A DNA stretch of 64,000 bases, taken from assembly GCF_027744825.2 (NCBI RefSeq), contig NW_026527056.1, positions 62,001-126,000 of the forward strand, written 5' to 3'. The notes beneath the pieces were generated by a model that was not told the DNA's origin, made no database searches, and saw only the letters and a program-made list of their open reading frames with translations. The position numbers and the translations under genes are program-made. Of this stretch, positions 50,412 to 63,900 are shown one piece after another. Every line of letters starts with the position of its first letter. Within the stretch, counting starts at the first letter, position 1. This DNA comes from Synchiropus splendidus. Its lineage: Eukaryota; Chordata; Actinopteri; Syngnathiformes; Callionymidae.

Positions 50412-52103
50412 TCTCAGGCTGAAAAGCGTTTTTACGCATTGTGCCATAACTTTTCAGGGAAGCTTCAGAACATGAAATTTTAACCTCCCACTATAGCAGA
50501 AAGGGTCTTTCTAGTAGGTGCACATCAAATCTAAGCTGTCTGAAGTGTTTTTCGAAAGTTATCAACACTTTTATGTTTGGCGTTCCGAAACCCACCTTAT
50601 CTCAGGCTGAAAAGCGTTTTTGTGCATTGTGCCATAACTTTTCAGGGAAGCTTCAGAACATGAAATTTTAACCTCCCACTATAGCAGAAAGGGTCTTTCT
50701 AGTAGTTGCACATCAAATCTAAACTGTCTGAAGTGTTTTTCCAAAGTTATCAACACTTTTATGTTTGGCGTTCCGAAACCCACCTTATCTCAGGCTGAAA
50801 AGCGTTTTTACGCATTGTGCCATAACTTTTCAGGGAAGCTTCAGAACATGAAATTTTAACCTCCCACTATAGCAGAAAGGGTCTTTCTAGTAGGTGCACA
50901 TCAAATCTAAGCTGTCTGAAGTGTTTTTCGAAAGTTATCAACACTTTTATGTTTGGCGTTCCGAAACCCACCTTATCTCAGGCTGAAAAGCGTTTTTGTG
51001 CATTGTGCCATAACTTTTCAGGGAAGCTTCAGAACATGAAATTTTAACCTCCCACTATAGCAGAAAGGGTCTTTCTAGTAGTTGCACATCAAATCTAAAC
51101 TGTCTGAAGTGTTTTTCCAAAGTTATCAACACTTTTATGTTTGGCGTTCCGAAACCCACCTTATCTCAGGCTGAAAAGCGTTTTTACGCATTGTGCCATA
51201 ACTTTTCAGGGAAGCTTCAGAACATGAAATTTTAACCTCCCACTATAGCAGAAAGGGTCTTTCTAGTAGGTGCACATCAAATCTAAGCTGTCTGAAGTGT
51301 TTTTCGAAAGTTATCAACACTTTTATGTTTGGCGTTCCGAAACCCACCTTATCTCAGGCTGAAAAGCGTTTTTGTGCATTGTGCCATAACTTTTCAGGGA
51401 AGCTTCAGAACATGAAATTTTAACCTCCCACTATAGCAGAAAGGGTCTTTCTAGTAGTTGCAAATCAAATCTAAACTGTCTGAAGTGTTTTTCCAAAGTT
51501 ATCAACACTTTTATGTTTGGCGTTCCGAAACCCACCTTATCTCAGGCTGAAAAGCGTTTTTACGCATTGTGCCATAACTTTTCAGGGAAGCTTCAGAACA
51601 TGAAATTTTAACCTCCCACTATAGCAGAAAGGGTCTTTCTAGTAGTTGCACATCAAATCTAAGCTGTCTGAAGTGTTTTTCGAAAGTTATCAACACTTTT
51701 ATGTTTGGCGTTCCGAAACCCACCTTATCTCAGGCTGAAAAGCGTTTTTGTGCATTGTGCCATAACTTTTCAGGGAAGCTTCAGAACATGAAATTTTAAC
51801 CTCCCACTATAGCAGAAAGGGTCTTTCTAGTAGTTGCACATCAAATCTAAACTGTCTGAAGTGTTTTTCCAAAGTTATCAACACTTTTATGTTTGGCGTT
51901 CCGAAACCCACCTTATCTCAGGCTGAAAAGCGTTTTTACGCATTGTGCCATAACTTTTCAGGGAAGCTTCAGAACATGAAATTTTAACCTCCCACTATAG
52001 CAGAAAGGGTCTTTCTAGTAGGTGCACATCAAATCTAAGCTGTCTGAAGTGTTTTTCGAAAGTTATCAACACTTTTATGTTTGGCGTTCCGAAACCCACC
52101 TTA
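50412..52103. repeat. Q-E dimer alternation (376-bp period)
   Basis: Nine monomers run Q-E-Q-E-Q-E-hybrid-E-Q, so the local higher-order period is 376 bp. The hybrid at 51540 has AC at 23-24 but T at 107 with G at 143. A second run of the same alternation is at 53232-54359, and a short one at 25756-26695. Confidence 0.82.
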
Positions 52104-52667
52104 TCTCAGGCTGAAAAGCGTTTTTACGCATTGTGCCATAACTTTTCAGGGAAGCTTCAGAACATGAAATTTTAACCTCCCACTATAGCAGAAAGGGTCT
52201 TTCTAGTAGGTGCACATCAAATCTAAGCTGTCTGAAGTGTTTTTCGAAAGTTATCAACACTTTTATGTTTGGCGTTCCGTAACCCACCTTATCTCAGGCT
52301 GAAAAGCGTTTTTGTGCATTGTGCCATAACTTTTCAGGGAAGCTTCAGAACATGAAATTTTAACCTCCCACTATAGCAGAAAGGGTCTTTCTAGTAGTTG
52401 CACATCAAATCTAAACTGTCTGAAGTGTTTTTCCAAAGTTATTAACACTTTTATGTTTGGCCTTCCGAAACCCACCTTATCTCAGGCTGAAAAGCGTTTT
52501 TGTGCATTGTGCCATAACTTTTCAGGGAAGCTTCAGAACATGAAATTTTAACCTCCCACTATAGCAGAAAGGGTCTTTCTAGTAGTTGCACATCAAATCT
52601 AAACTGTCTGAAGTGTTTTTCCAAAGTTATCAACACTTTTATGTTTGGCGTTCCGAAACCCACCTTA
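50976..52667. repeat. Nine-monomer segment repeated 2,256 bp downstream, copy 1
   Basis: Order E-Q-E-hybrid-E-Q-Q-D-E. The unusual Q-Q pair ends with the private CCGTAACC (52277-52284), which recurs at 54533-54540 in the same context 12 monomers later. CAAATC near 51462 and GGCCTTCC near 52460 are private to this copy. Confidence 0.82.
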
Positions 52668-53043
52668 TCTCAGGCTGAAAAGCGTTTTTGTGCATTGTGC
52701 CATAACTTTTCAGGGAAGCTTCAGAACATGAAATTTTAACCTCCCACTATAGCAGAAAGGGTCTTTCTAGTAGTTGCACATCAAATCTAAACTGTCTGAA
52801 GTGTTTTTCCAAAGTTATCAACACTTTTATGTTTGGCGTTCCGAAACCCACCTTATCTCAGGCTGAAAAGCGTTTTTACGCATTGTGCCATAACTTTTCA
52901 GGGAAGCTTCAGAACATGAAATTTTAACCTCCCACTATAGCAGAAAGGGTCTTTCTAGTAGGTGCACATCAAATCTAAGCTGTCTGAAGTGTTTTTCGAA
53001 AGTTATCAACACTTTTATGTTTGGCGTTCCGAAACCCACCTTA

Positions 53044-53231
53044 TCTCAGGCTGAAAAGCGTTTTTGTGCATTGTGCCATAACTTTTCAGGGAAGCTTCAG
53101 AACATGAAATTTTAACCTCCCACTATAGCAGAAAGGGTCTTTTTAGTAGGTGCACATCAAATCTAAGCTGTCTGAAGTGTTTTTCGAAAGTTATCAACAC
53201 TTTTATGTTTGGCGTTCCGAAACCCACCTTA
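53044..53231. repeat. Fusion monomer, E left and Q right
   Basis: GT at 23-24 then G at 107, 124 and 143, between Q and E. In a Q-E-Q-E alternation this is what remains after fusing an E with the following Q. It also has CTTTTTAG for CTTTCTAG near 53142. Confidence 0.75.
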
Positions 53232-54923
53232 TCTCAGGCTGAAAAGCGTTTTTGTGCATTGTGCCATAACTTTTCAGGGAAGCTTCAGAACATGAAATTT
53301 TAACCTCCCACTATAGCAGAAAGGGTCTTTCTAGTAGTTGCACATCAAATCTAAACTGTCTGAAGTGTTTTTCCAAAGTTATCAACACTTTTATGTTTGG
53401 CGTTCCGAAACCCACCTTATCTCAGGCTGAAAAGCGTTTTTACGCATTGTGCCATAACTTTTCAGGGAAGCTTCAGAACATGAAATTTTAACCTCCCACT
53501 ATAGCAGAAAGGGTCTTTCTAGTAGGTGCACATCAAATCTAAGCTGTCTGAAGTGTTTTTCGAAAGTTATCAACACTTTTATGTTTGGCGTTCCGAAACC
53601 CACCTTATCTCAGGCTGAAAAGCGTTTTTGTGCATTGTGCCATAACTTTTCAGGGAAGCTTCAGAACATGAAATTTTAACCTCCCACTATAGCAGAAAGG
53701 GTCTTTCTAGTAGTTGCACATCAAATCTAAACTGTCTGAAGTGTTTTTCCAAAGTTATCAACACTTTTATGTTTGGCGTTCCGAAACCCACCTTATCTCA
53801 GGCTGAAAAGCGTTTTTACGCATTGTGCCATAACTTTTCAGGGAAGCTTCAGAACATGAAATTTTAACCTCCCACTATAGCAGAAAGGGTCTTTCTAGTA
53901 GGTGCACATCAAATCTAAGCTGTCTGAAGTGTTTTTCGAAAGTTATCAACACTTTTATGTTTGGCGTTCCGAAACCCACCTTATCTCAGGCTGAAAAGCG
54001 TTTTTGTGCATTGTGCCATAACTTTTCAGGGAAGCTTCAGAACATGAAATTTTAACCTCCCACTATAGCAGAAAGGGTCTTTCTAGTAGTTGCACATCAA
54101 ATCTAAACTGTCTGAAGTGTTTTTCCAAAGTTATCAACACTTTTATGTTTGGCGTTCCGAAACCCACCTTATCTCAGGCTGAAAAGCGTTTTTACGCATT
54201 GTGCCATAACTTTTCAGGGAAGCTTCAGAACATGAAATTTTAACCTCCCACTATAGCAGAAAGGGTCTTTCTAGTAGGTGCACATCAAATCTAAGCTGTC
54301 TGAAGTGTTTTTCGAAAGTTATCAACACTTTTATGTTTGGCGTTCCGAAACCCACCTTATCTCAGGCTGAAAAGCGTTTTTACGCATTGTGCCATAACTT
54401 TTCAGGGAAGCTTCAGAACATGAAATTTTAACCTCCCACTATAGCAGAAAGGGTCTTTCTAGTAGGTGCACATCAAATCTAAGCTGTCTGAAGTGTTTTT
54501 CGAAAGTTATCAACACTTTTATGTTTGGCGTTCCGTAACCCACCTTATCTCAGGCTGAAAAGCGTTTTTGTGCATTGTGCCATAACTTTTCAGGGAAGCT
54601 TCAGAACATGAAATTTTAACCTCCCACTATAGCAGAAAGGGTCTTTCTAGTAGTTGCACATCAAATCTAAACTGTCTGAAGTGTTTTTCCAAAGTTATTA
54701 ACACTTTTATGTTTGGCGTTCCGAAACCCACCTTATCTCAGGCTGAAAAGCGTTTTTGTGCATTGTGCCATAACTTTTCAGGGAAGCTTCAGAACATGAA
54801 ATTTTAACCTCCCACTATAGCAGAAAGGGTCTTTCTAGTAGTTGCACATCAAATCTAAACTGTCTGAAGTGTTTTTCCAAAGTTATCAACACTTTTATGT
54901 TTGGCGTTCCGAAACCCACCTTA
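53232..54923. repeat. Nine-monomer segment, copy 2
   Basis: Order E-Q-E-Q-E-Q-Q-D-E, with the Q-Q pair and CCGTAACC at 54533. Where copy 1 has a hybrid monomer (51540), this copy has an ordinary Q (53796), so the hybrid arose after duplication or was corrected here. Confidence 0.82.
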
Positions 54924-57900
54924 TCTCAGGCTGAAAAGCGTTTTTACGCATTGTGCCATAACTTTTTAGGGAAGCTTCAGAACATGAAATTTTAACCTCC
55001 CACTATAGCAGAAAGGGTCTTTCTAGTAGGTGCACATCAAATCTAAGCTGTCTGAAGTGTTTTTCGAATGTTATCAACACTTTTATGTTTGGCGTTCCGA
55101 AACCCACCTTATCTCAGGCTGAAAAGCGTTTTTGTGCATTGTGCCATAACTTTTCAGGGAAGCTTCAGAACATGAAATTTTAACCTCCCACTATAGCAGA
55201 AAGGGTCTTTCTAGTAGTTGCACATCAAATCTAAGCTGTCTGAAGTGTTTTTCAAAAGTTATCAACACTTTTATGTTTGGCGTTCCGAAACCCACCTTAT
55301 CTCAGGCTGAAAAGCGTTTTTGTGCATTGTGCCATAACTTTTCAGGAAAGCTTCAGAACATGAAATTTTAACCTCCCACTATAGCAGAAAGGGTCTTTCT
55401 AGTAGGTGCACATCAAATCTAAGCTCTCTGAAGTGTTTTTCGAAAGTTATCAACACTTTTATGTTTGGCGTTCCGAAACCCACCTTATCTCAGGCTGAAA
55501 AGCGTTTTTGTGCATTGTGCCATAACTTTTCAGGGAAGCTTCAGAACATGAAATTTTAACCTCCCACTATAGCAGAAAGGGTCTTTCTAGTAGTTGCACA
55601 TCAAATCTAAACTGTCTGAAGTGTTTTTCCAAAGTTATTAACACTTTTATGTTTGGCGTTCCGAAACCCACCTTATCTCAGGCTGAAAAGCGTTTTTGTG
55701 CATTGTGCCATAACTTTTCAGGGAAGCTTCAGAACATGAAATTTTAACCTCCCACTATAGCAGAAAGGGTCTTTCTAGTAGTTGCACATCAAATCTAAAC
55801 TGTCTGAAGTGTTTTTCCAAAGTTATTAACACTTTTATGTTTGGCGTTCCGAAACCCACCTTATCTCAGGCTGAAAAGCGTTTTTGTGCATTGTGCCATA
55901 ACTTTTCAGGGAAGCTTCAGAACATGAAATTTTAACCTCCCACTATAGCAGAAAGGGTCTTTCTAGTAGTTGCACATCAAATCTAAACTGTCTGAAGTGT
56001 TTTTCCAAAGTTATCAACACTTTTATGTTTGGCGTTCCGAAACCCACCTTATCTCAGGCTGAAAAGCGTTTTTACGCATTGTGCCATAACTTTTCAGGGA
56101 AGCTTCAGAACATGAAATTTTAACCTCCCACTATAGCAGAAAGGGTCTTTCTAGTAGGTGCACATCAAATCTAAGCTGTCTGAAGTGTTTTTCGAAAGTT
56201 ATCAACACTTTTATGTTTGGCGTTCCGAAACCCACCTTATCTCAGGCTGAAAAGCGTTTTTGTGCATTGTGCCATAACTTTTCAGGGAAGCTTCAGAACA
56301 TGAAATTTTAACCTCCCACTATAGCAGAAAGGGTCTTTCTAGTAGTTGCACATCAAATCTAAACTGTCTGAAGTGTTTTTCCAAAGTTATCAACACTTTT
56401 ATGTTTGGCGTTCCGAAACCCACCTTATCTCAGGCTGAAAAGCGTTTTTACGCATTGTGCCATAACTTTTCAGGAAAGCTTCAGAACATGAAATTTTAAC
56501 CTCCCACTATAGCAGAAAGGGTCTTTCTAGTAGGTGCACATCAAATCTAAGCTCTCTGAAGTGTTTTTCGAAAGTTATCAACACTTTTATGTTTGGCGTT
56601 CCGAAACCCACCTTATCTCAGGCTGAAAAGCGTTTTTGTGCATTGTGCCATAACTTTTCAGGGAAGCTTCAGAACATGAAATTTTAACCTCCCACTATAG
56701 CAGAAAGGGTCTTTCTAGTAGTTGCACATCAAATCTAAACTGTCTGAAGTGTTTTTCCAAAGTTATCAACACTTTTATGTTTGGCGTTCCGAAACCCACC
56801 TTATCTCACGCTGAAAAGCGTTTTTACGCATTGTGCCATAACTTTTCAGGAAAGCTTCAGAACATGAAATTTTAACCTCCCACTATAGCAGAAAGGGTCT
56901 TTCTAGTAGGTGCACATCAAATCTAAGCTCTCTGAAGTGTTTTTCGAAAGTTATCAACACTTTTATGTTTGGCGTTCCGAAACCCACCTTATCTCAGGCT
57001 GAAAAGCGTTTTTGTGCATTGTGCCATAACTTTTCAGGGAAGCTTCAGAACATGAAATTTTAACCTCCCACTATAGCAGAAAGGGTCTTTCTAGTAGTTG
57101 CACATCAAATCTAAACTGTCTGAAGTGTTTTTCCAAAGTTATTAACACTTTTATGTTTGGCGTTCCGAAACCCACCTTATCTCAGGCTGAAAAGCGTTTT
57201 TGTGCATTGTGCCATAACTTTTCAGGGAAGCTTCAGAACATGAAATTTTAACCTCCCACTATAGCAGAAAGGGTCTTTCTAGTAGTTGCACATCAAATCT
57301 AAACTGTCTGAAGTGTTTTTCCAAAGTTATTAACACTTTTATGTTTGGCGTTCCGAAACCCACCTTATCTCAGGCTGAAAAGCGTTTTTGTGCATTGTGC
57401 CATAACTTTTCAGGGAAGCTTCAGAACATGAAATTTTAACCTCCCACTATAGCAGAAAGGGTCTTTCTAGTAGTTGCACATCAAATCTAAACTGTCTGAA
57501 GTGTTTTTCCAAAGTTATCAACACTTTTATGTTTGGCGTTCCGAAACCCACCTTATCTCAGGCTGAAAAGCGTTTTTACGCATTGTGCCATAACTTTTCA
57601 GGGAAGCTTCAGAACATGAAATTTTAACCTCCCACTATAGCAGAAAGGGTCTTTCTAGTAGGTGCACATCAAATCTAAGCTGTCTGAAGTGTTTTTCGAA
57701 AGTTATCAACACTTTTATGTTTGGCGTTCCGAAACCCACCTTATCTCAGGCTGAAAAGCGTTTTTGTGCATTGTGCCATAACTTTTCAGGGAAGCTTCAG
57801 AACATGAAATTTTAACCTCCCACTATAGCAGAAAGGGTCTTTCTAGTAGTTGCACATCAAATCTAAACTGTCTGAAGTGTTTTTCCAAAGTTATCAACAC

Positions 57901-60900
57901 TTTTATGTTTGGCGTTCCGAAACCCACCTTATCTCAGGCTGAAAAGCGTTTTTACGCATTGTGGCATAACTTTTCAGGGAAGCTTCAGAACATGAAATTT
58001 TAACCTCCCACTATAGCAGAAAGGGTCTTTCTAGTAGGTGCACATCAAATCTAAGCTGTCTGAAGTGTTTTTCGAAAGTTATCAACACTTTTATGTTTGG
58101 CGTTCCGAAACCCACCTTATCTCAGGCTGAAAAGCGTTTTTGTGCATTGTGCCATAACTTTTCAGGAAAGCTTCAGAACATGAAATTTTAACCTCCCACT
58201 ATAGCAGAAAGGGTCTTTCTAGTAGTTGCACATCAAATCTAAACTGTCTGAAGTGTTTTTCCAAAGTTATTAACACTTTTATGTTTGGCGTTCCGAAACC
58301 CACCTTATCTCAGGCTGAAAAGCGTTTTTGTGCATTGTGCCATAACTTTTCAGGGAAGCTTCAGAACATGAAATTTTAACCTCCCACTATAGCAGAAAGG
58401 GTCTTTCTAGTAGTTGCACATCAAATCTAAACTGTCTGAAGTGTTTTTCCAAAGTTATCAACACTTTTATGTTTGGCGTTCCGAAACCCACCTTATCTCA
58501 GGCTGAAAAGCGTTTTTGTGCATTGTGCCATAACTTTTCAGGAAAGCTTCAGAACATGAAATTTTAACCTCCCACTATAGCAGAAAGGGTCTTTCTAGTA
58601 GTTGCACATCAAATCTAAACTGTCTGAAGTGTTTTTCCAAAGTTATTAACACTTTTATGTTTGGCGTTCCGAAACCCACCTTATCTCAGGCTGAAAAGCG
58701 TTTTTGTGCATTGTGCCATAACTTTTCAGGGAAGCTTCAGAACATGAAATTTTAACCTCCCACTATAGCAGAAAGGGTCTTTCTAGTAGTTGCACATCAA
58801 ATCTAAACTGTCTGAAGTGTTTTTCCAAAGTTATCAACACTTTTATGTTTGGCGTTCCGAAACCCACCTTATCTCAGGCTGAAAAGCGTTTTTACGCATT
58901 GTGCCATAACTTTTCAGGGAAGCTTCAGAACATGAAATTTTAACCTTCCACTATAGCAGAAAGGGTCTTTCTAGTAGGTGCACATCAAATCTAAGCTCTC
59001 TGAAGTGTTTTTCGAAAGTTATCAACACTTTTATGTTTGGCGTTCCGAAACCCACCTTATCTCAGGCTGAAAAGCGTTTTTGTGCATTGTGCCATAACTT
59101 TTCAGGGAAGCTTCAGAACATGAAATTTTAACCTCCCACTATAGCAGAAAGGGTCTTTCTAGTAGTTGCACATCAAATCTAAACTGTCTGAAGTGTTTTT
59201 CCAAAGTTATTAACACTTTTATGTTTGGCGTTCCGAAACCCACCTTATCTCAGGCTGAAAAGCGTTTTTGTGCATTGTGCCATAACTTTTCAGGGAAGCT
59301 TCAGAACATGAAATTTTAACCTCCCACTATAGCAGAAAGGGTCTTTCTAGTAGTTGCACATCAAATCTAAACTGTCTGAAGTGTTTTTCCAAAGTTATCA
59401 ACACTTTTATGTTTGGCGTTCCGAAACCCACCTTATCTCAGGCTGAAAAGCGTTTTTGTGCATTGTGCCATAACTTTTCAGGGAAGCTTCAGAACATGAA
59501 ATTTTAACCTCCCACTATAGCAGAAAGGGTCTTTCTAGTAGTTGCACATCAAATCTAAACTGTCTGAAGTGTTTTTCCAAAGTTATCAACACTTTTATGT
59601 TTGGCGTTCCGAAACCCACCTTATCTCAGGCTGAAAAGCGTTTTTGTGCTTTGTGCCATAACTTTTCTGGGAAGCTTCAGAACATGAAATTTTAACCTCC
59701 CACTATAGCAGAAAGGGTCTTTCTAGTAGTTGCACATCAAATCTAAGCTGTCTGAAGTGTTTTTCAAAAGTTATCAACACTTTTATGTTTGGCGTTCCGA
59801 AACCCACCTTATCTCAGGCTGAAAAGCGTTTTTGTGCATTGTGCCATAACTTTTCAGGGAAGCTTCAGAACATGAAATTTTAACCTCCCACTATAGCAGA
59901 AAGGGTCTTTCTAGTAGTTGCACATCAAATCTAAACTGTCTGAAGTGTTTTTCCAAAGTTATCAACACTTTTATGTTTGGCGTTCCGAAACCCACCTTAT
60001 CTCAGGCTGAAAAGCGTTTTTACGCATTGTGCCATAACTTTTCAGGGAAGCTTCAGAACATGAAATTTTAACCTCCCACTATAGCAGAAAGGGTCTTTCT
60101 AGTAGTTGCACATCAAATCTAAACTGTCTGAAGTGTTTTTCCAAAGTTATCAACACTTTTATGTTTGGCGTTCCGAAACCCACCTTATCTCAGGCTGAAA
60201 AGCGTTTTTGTGCATTGTGCCATAACTTTTCAGGGAAGCTTCAGAACATGAAATTTTAACCTCCCACTATAGCAGAAAGGGTCTTTCTAGTAGTTGCACA
60301 TCAAATCTAAGCTGTCTGAAGTGTTTTTCAAAAGTTATCAACACTTTTATGTTTGGCGTTCCGAAACCCACCTTATCTCAGGCTGAAAAGCGTTTTTGTG
60401 CATTGTGCCATAACTTTTCAGGAAAGCTTCAGAACATGAAATTTTAACCTCCCACTATAGCAGAAAGGGTCTTTCTAGTAGGTGCACATCAAATCTAAGC
60501 TCTCTGAAGTGTTTTTCGAAAGTTATCAACACTTTTATGTTTGGCGTTCCGAAACCCACCTTATCTCAGGCTGAAAAGCGTTTTTGTGCATTGTGCCATA
60601 ACTTTTCAGGGAAGCTTCAGAACATGAAATTTTAACCTCCCACTATAGCAGAAAGGGTCTTTCTAGTAGTTGCACATCAAATCTAAACTGTCTGAAGTGT
60701 TTTTCCAAAGTTATTAACACTTTTATGTTTGGCGTTCCGAAACCCACCTTATCTCAGGCTGAAAAGCGTTTTTGTGCATTGTGCCATAACTTTTCAGGGA
60801 AGCTTCAGAACATGAAATTTTAACCTCCCACTATAGCAGAAAGGGTCTTTCTAGTAGTTGCACATCAAATCTAAACTGTCTGAAGTGTTTTTCCAAAGTT

Positions 60901-63900
60901 ATTAACACTTTTATGTTTGGCGTTCCGAAACCCACCTTATCTCAGGCTGAAAAGCGTTTTTGTGCATTGTGCCATAACTTTTCAGGGAAGCTTCAGAACA
61001 TGAAATTTTAACCTCCCACTATAGCAGAAAGGGTCTTTCTAGTAGTTGCACATCAAATCTAAACTGTCTGAAGTGTTTTTCCAAAGTTATCAACACTTTT
61101 ATGTTTGGCGTTCCGAAACCCACCTTATCTCAGGCTGAAAAGCGTTTTTACGCATTGTGCCATAACTTTTCAGGGAAGCTTCAGAACATGAAATTTTAAC
61201 CTACCACTATAGCAGAAAGGGTCTTTCTAGTAGGTGCACATCAAATCTAAGCTGTCTGAAGTGTTTTTCGAAAGTTATCAACACTTTTATGTTTGGCGTT
61301 CCGAAACCCACCTTATCTCAGGCTGAAAAGCGTTTTTGTGCATTGTGCCATAACTTTTCAGGGAAGCTTCAGAACATGAAATTTTAACCTCCCACTATAG
61401 CAGAAAGGGTCTTTCAAGTAGTTGCACATCAAATCTAAACTGTCTGAAGTGTTTTTCCAAAGTTATCAACACTTTTATGTTTGGCGTTCCGAAACCCACC
61501 TTATCTCAGGCTGAAAAGCGTTTTTACGCATTGTGCCATAACTTTTCAGGGAAGCTTCAGAACATGAAATTTTAACCTCCCACTATAGCAGAAAGGGTCT
61601 TTCTAGTAGGTGCACATCAAATCTAAGCTGTCTGAAGTGTTTTTCGAAAGTTATCAACACTTTTATGTTTGGCGTTCCGAAACCCACCTTATCTCAGGCT
61701 GAAAAGCGTTTTTGTGCATTGTGCCATAACTTTTCAGGGAAGCTTCAGAACATGAAATTTTAACCTCCCACTATAGCAGAAAGGGTCTTTCTAGTAGTTG
61801 CACATCAAATCTAAACTGTCTGAAGTGTTTTTCCAAAGTTATCAACACTTTTATGTTTGGCGTTCCGAAACCCACCTTATCTCAGGCTGAAAAGCGTTTT
61901 TACGCATTGTGCCATAACTTTTCAGGGAAGCTTCAGAACATGAAATTTTAACCTCCCACTATAGCAGAAAGGGTCTTTCTAGTAGGTGCACATCAAATCT
62001 AAGCTGTCTGAAGTGTTTTTCGAAAGTTATCAACACTTTTATGTTTGGCGTTCCGAAACCCACCTTATCTCAGGCTGAAAAGCGTTTTTGTGCATTGTGC
62101 CATAACTTTTCAGGGAAGCTTCAGAACATGAAATTTTAACCTCCCACTATAGCAGAAAGGGTCTTTCTAGTAGTTGCACATCAAATCTAAGCTGTCTGAA
62201 GTGTTTTTCAAAAGTTATCAACACTTTTATGTTTGGCGTTCCGAAACCCACCTTATCTCAGGCTGAAAAGCGTTTTTGTGCATTGTGCCATAACTTTTCA
62301 GGAAAGCTTCAGAACATGAAATTTTAACCTCCCACTATAGCAGAAAGGGTCTTTCTAGTAGTTGCACATCAAATCAAAACTGTCTGAAGTGTTTTTCCAA
62401 AGTTATCAACACTTTTATGTTTGGCGTTCCGAAACCCACCTTATCTCAGGCTGAAAAGCGTTTTTACGCATTGTGCCATAACTTTTCAGGGAAGCTTCAG
62501 AACATGAAATTTTAACCTCCCACTATAGCAGAAAGGGTCTTTCTAGTAGGTGCACATCAAATCTAAGCTCTCTGAAGTGTTTTTCGAAAGTTATCAACAC
62601 TTTTATGTTTGGCGTTCCGAAACCCACCTTATCTCAGGCTGAAAAGCGTTTTTGTGCATTGTGCCATAACTTTTCAGGAAAGCTTCAGAACATGAAATTT
62701 TAACCTCCCACTATAGCAGAAAGGGTCTTTCTAGTAGTTGCACATCAAATCTAAACTGTCTGAAGTGTTTTTCCAAAGTTATCAACACTTTTATGTTTGG
62801 CGTTCCGAAACCCACCTTATCTCAGGCTGAAAAGCGTTTTTGTGCATTGTGCCATAACTTTTCAGGGAAGCTTCAGAACATGAAATTTTAACCTCCCACT
62901 ATAGCAGAAAGGGTCTTTCTAGTAGTTGCACATCAAATCTAAACTGTCTGAAGTGTTTTTCCAAAGTTATCAACACTTTTATGTTTGGCGTTCCGAAACC
63001 CACCTTATCTCAGGCTGAAAAGCGTTTTTACGCATTGTGCCATAACTTTTCAGGGAAGCTTCAGAACATGAAATTTTAACCTCCCACTATAGCAGAAAGG
63101 GTCTTTCTAGTAGTTGCACATCAAATCTAAACTGTCTGAAGTGTTTTTCCAAAGTTATCAACACTTTTATGTTTGGCGTTCCGAAACCCACCTTATCTCA
63201 GGCTGAAAAGCGTTTTTGTGCATTGTGCCATAACTTTTCAGGGAAGCTTCAGAACATGAAATTTTAACCTCCCACTATAGCAGAAAGGGTCTTTCTAGTA
63301 GTTGCACATCAAATCTAAGCTGTCTGAAGTGTTTTTCAAAAGTTATCAACACTTTTATGTTTGGCGTTCCGAAACCCACCTTATCTCAGGCTGAAAAGCG
63401 TTTTTGTGCATTGTGCCATAACTTTTCAGGAAAGCTTCAGAACATGAAATTTTAACCTCCCACTATAGCAGAAAGGGTCTTTCTAGTAGTTGCACATCAA
63501 ATCTAAACTGTCTGAAGTGTTTTTCCAAAGTTATCAACACTTTTATGTTTGGCGTTCCGAAACCCACCTTATCTCAGGCTGAAAAGCGTTTTTGTGCATT
63601 GTGCCATAACTTTTCAGGAAAGCTTCAGAACATGAAATTTTAACCTCCCACTATAGCAGAAAGGGTCTTTCTAGTAGTTGCACATCAAATCTAAACTGTC
63701 TGAAGTGTTTTTCCAAAGTTATCAACACTTTTATGTTTGGCGTTCCGAAACCCACCTTATCTCAGGCTGAAAAGCGTTTTTACGCATTGTGCCATAACTT
63801 TTCAGGGAAGCTTCAGAACATGAAATTTTAACCTCCCACTATAGCAGAAAGGGTCTTTCTAGTAGGTGCACATCAAATCTAAGCTCTCTGAAGTGTTTTT

